From Crossaster papposus (Eukaryota > Echinodermata > Asteroidea > Velatida > Solasteridae): a DNA stretch of 64,000 nt. The notes below the pieces were generated by a model that saw only the letters and a program-made list of their open reading frames with translations, searched no databases and had not been told where the DNA came from. Where the stretch lies: the NCBI GenBank assembly GCA_037893245.1, contig JBAIAA010001132.1, forward strand, positions 1-64,000, in the 5' to 3' direction. How positions within the stretch are numbered: the stretch's first letter is position 1; each line of letters opens with the position of its first letter. Made by a program: the position numbers and the translations under genes. Shown here piece after piece: positions 63,335 to 64,000 of the stretch.

Positions 63335-64000
63335 AAACACATGATGTGGGAACAAGCCCTCGAGTTAAATTTGTAAAGGGAAAGAAGTGTGCATAAGAAA
63401 TATGTAAAGGGAAAGAAGTGTGCATAAGAAATATGTAAAGGGAAAGAAGTGTGCATAAGAAATATGTAAAGGTAAAGAAGTGTGCATAAGAAATATGTAA
63501 AGGGAAAGAAGTGTGCATAAGAAATATGTAAAGGGAAAGAAGTGTGCATAAGAAATATGTAAAGGGAAAGAAGTGTGCATAAGAAATATGTAAAGGGAAA
63601 GAAGTGTGCATAAGAAATATGTAAAGGGAAAGAAGTGTGCATAAGAAATAAACACATGATGTCGGGACAAGCCCTCGAGTTAAATATGTAAAGGGAAAGA
63701 AGTGTGCATAAGAAATATGTAAAGGGAAAGAAGTGTGCATAAGAAATATGTAAAGGGAAAGAAGTGTGCATAAGAAATATGTAAAGGGAAAGAAGTGTGC
63801 ATAAGAAATATGTAATGGGAAAGAAGTGTGCATAAGAAATATGTAAAGGGAAAGAAGTGTGCATAAGAAATATGTAAAGGGAAAGAAGTGTGCATAAGAA
63901 ATATGTAAAGGGAAAGAAGTGTGCATAAGAAATATGTAAAGGGAAAGAAGTGTGCATAAGAAATATGTAAAGGGAAAGAAGTGTGCATAAGAAATATGTG
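63335..64000 (+). repeat. right edge, C-type segment reappears
   Basis: A G-type segment at 63335-63370 is followed by AAATTTGTAAAG (T for A) and, 315 bp on, by a C-type segment at 63650-63685. This is the first C-type copy since 41399. One later unit has GTAATGGG. The window stops inside a unit at ATGTG, so the array continues beyond. Confidence 0.94.

Larger units (their letters stand above)
1..64000 (+). repeat. 31-bp satellite array filling the window
   Basis: Every part of the window reads as head-to-tail copies of one 31-bp unit; bases 1-31 are a consensus copy. In order the unit holds the purine run AAAGGGAAAGAAG (starting with the last A of the previous copy), TGTGCATAAG and AAATATGTA. 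Composition is 15 A, 9 G, 6 T and 1 C, so about 32% GC and 77% purine on this strand. I saw no inverted block and no non-repeat sequence longer than about 12 bp apart from the recurrent 36-bp segment. Most copies are identical. Recurrent variants change one base, for example CATACGAAAT, CATAACAAAT, CATAATAAAT, AAGTTTGCAT and AAGCGTGCAT. The array runs off both ends. Such a structure is known from eukaryotic satellite DNA in heterochromatin. I do not recognise the family, so species and chromosomal location stay open. Confidence 0.98.

Noticed and set aside
55292..63355. Minus-strand open frame of 2,687 codons
   Set aside because: Same repeat artefact; it begins and ends in 36-bp segments and spans plain satellite.
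492..63685. CRISPR array (regular repeat with spacers)
   Set aside because: There are no unique spacers: repeats abut directly, and the interrupting 36-bp segment is itself nearly identical each time. No cas gene or leader is present.
492..63685. The 36-bp segment as a currently mobile element
   Set aside because: It is always at the same phase and orientation with the same flanks, and is far too short to encode anything. Spread with the array explains it better.
1..64000. Telomeric repeat array
   Set aside because: No run of TTAGGG, TTTAGGG or another short telomere motif; AAAGGG occurs only once per 31-bp unit.

Overview
The whole 64,000-base window is one head-to-tail tandem repeat array. 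It begins and ends inside the array, so neither edge is visible. I find no gene, RNA gene, transposon, CRISPR array or promoter that I can support. The basic unit is 31 bp (bases 1-31 are one copy), about 32% GC, with 15 A, 9 G, 6 T and a single C per copy on the given strand. By eye there are roughly 1,960 copies, all in the same orientation. This is satellite/minisatellite DNA of the kind found in eukaryotic heterochromatin (pericentromeric, subtelomeric or interstitial). A prokaryotic origin is very unlikely. I do not recognise the family and cannot name the species.

The array has a second layer. At about 87 places the same 36-bp segment interrupts the unit, always at the same phase, between the unit's AGAAAT and ATGTAAAG. 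This gives a 67-bp variant unit. The segment holds the only regular CpG sites in the array, including an XhoI-type CTCGAG. It comes in two versions, a C-type (TGTCGGGACA) and a G-type (TGTGGGAACA), plus a rare hybrid (TGTGGGGACA). Distances between successive segments are 36 + 31n almost everywhere. The few departures match single odd units that I located. This points to one founding insertion later spread by unequal exchange or conversion.

Layout: 1-491 plain units; 492-14,307 mixed C/G region with a 2,433-bp direct duplication and an older third copy; 14,308-20,571 a 3,850-bp-spaced direct duplication; 20,572-29,671 a 9.1-kb block with no 36-bp segment, near-perfect 31-mers except for a divergent island at 25,711-26,815; 29,672-42,271 a mixed region with 1,464-, 444- and 412-bp duplications and a linked 30-bp unit variant; 42,272-45,064 damaged segments and plain units; 45,065-59,846 a G-type-only higher-order region with a 3,232-bp tandem duplication and a further 1,781/1,812-bp-offset copy; 59,847-63,334 a second homogeneous block with one 12-bp foreign-looking seam; 63,335-64,000 return of a C-type segment.

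The complementary strand of the 31-mer has no stop codon in any frame. It therefore yields very long open frames, up to about 3,600 codons, that read as a cyclic 31-residue hydrophobic peptide. I treat these as by-products of the repeat, not as genes. Nothing here acts together as a gene system. The interest lies in the higher-order structure and turnover of the satellite.
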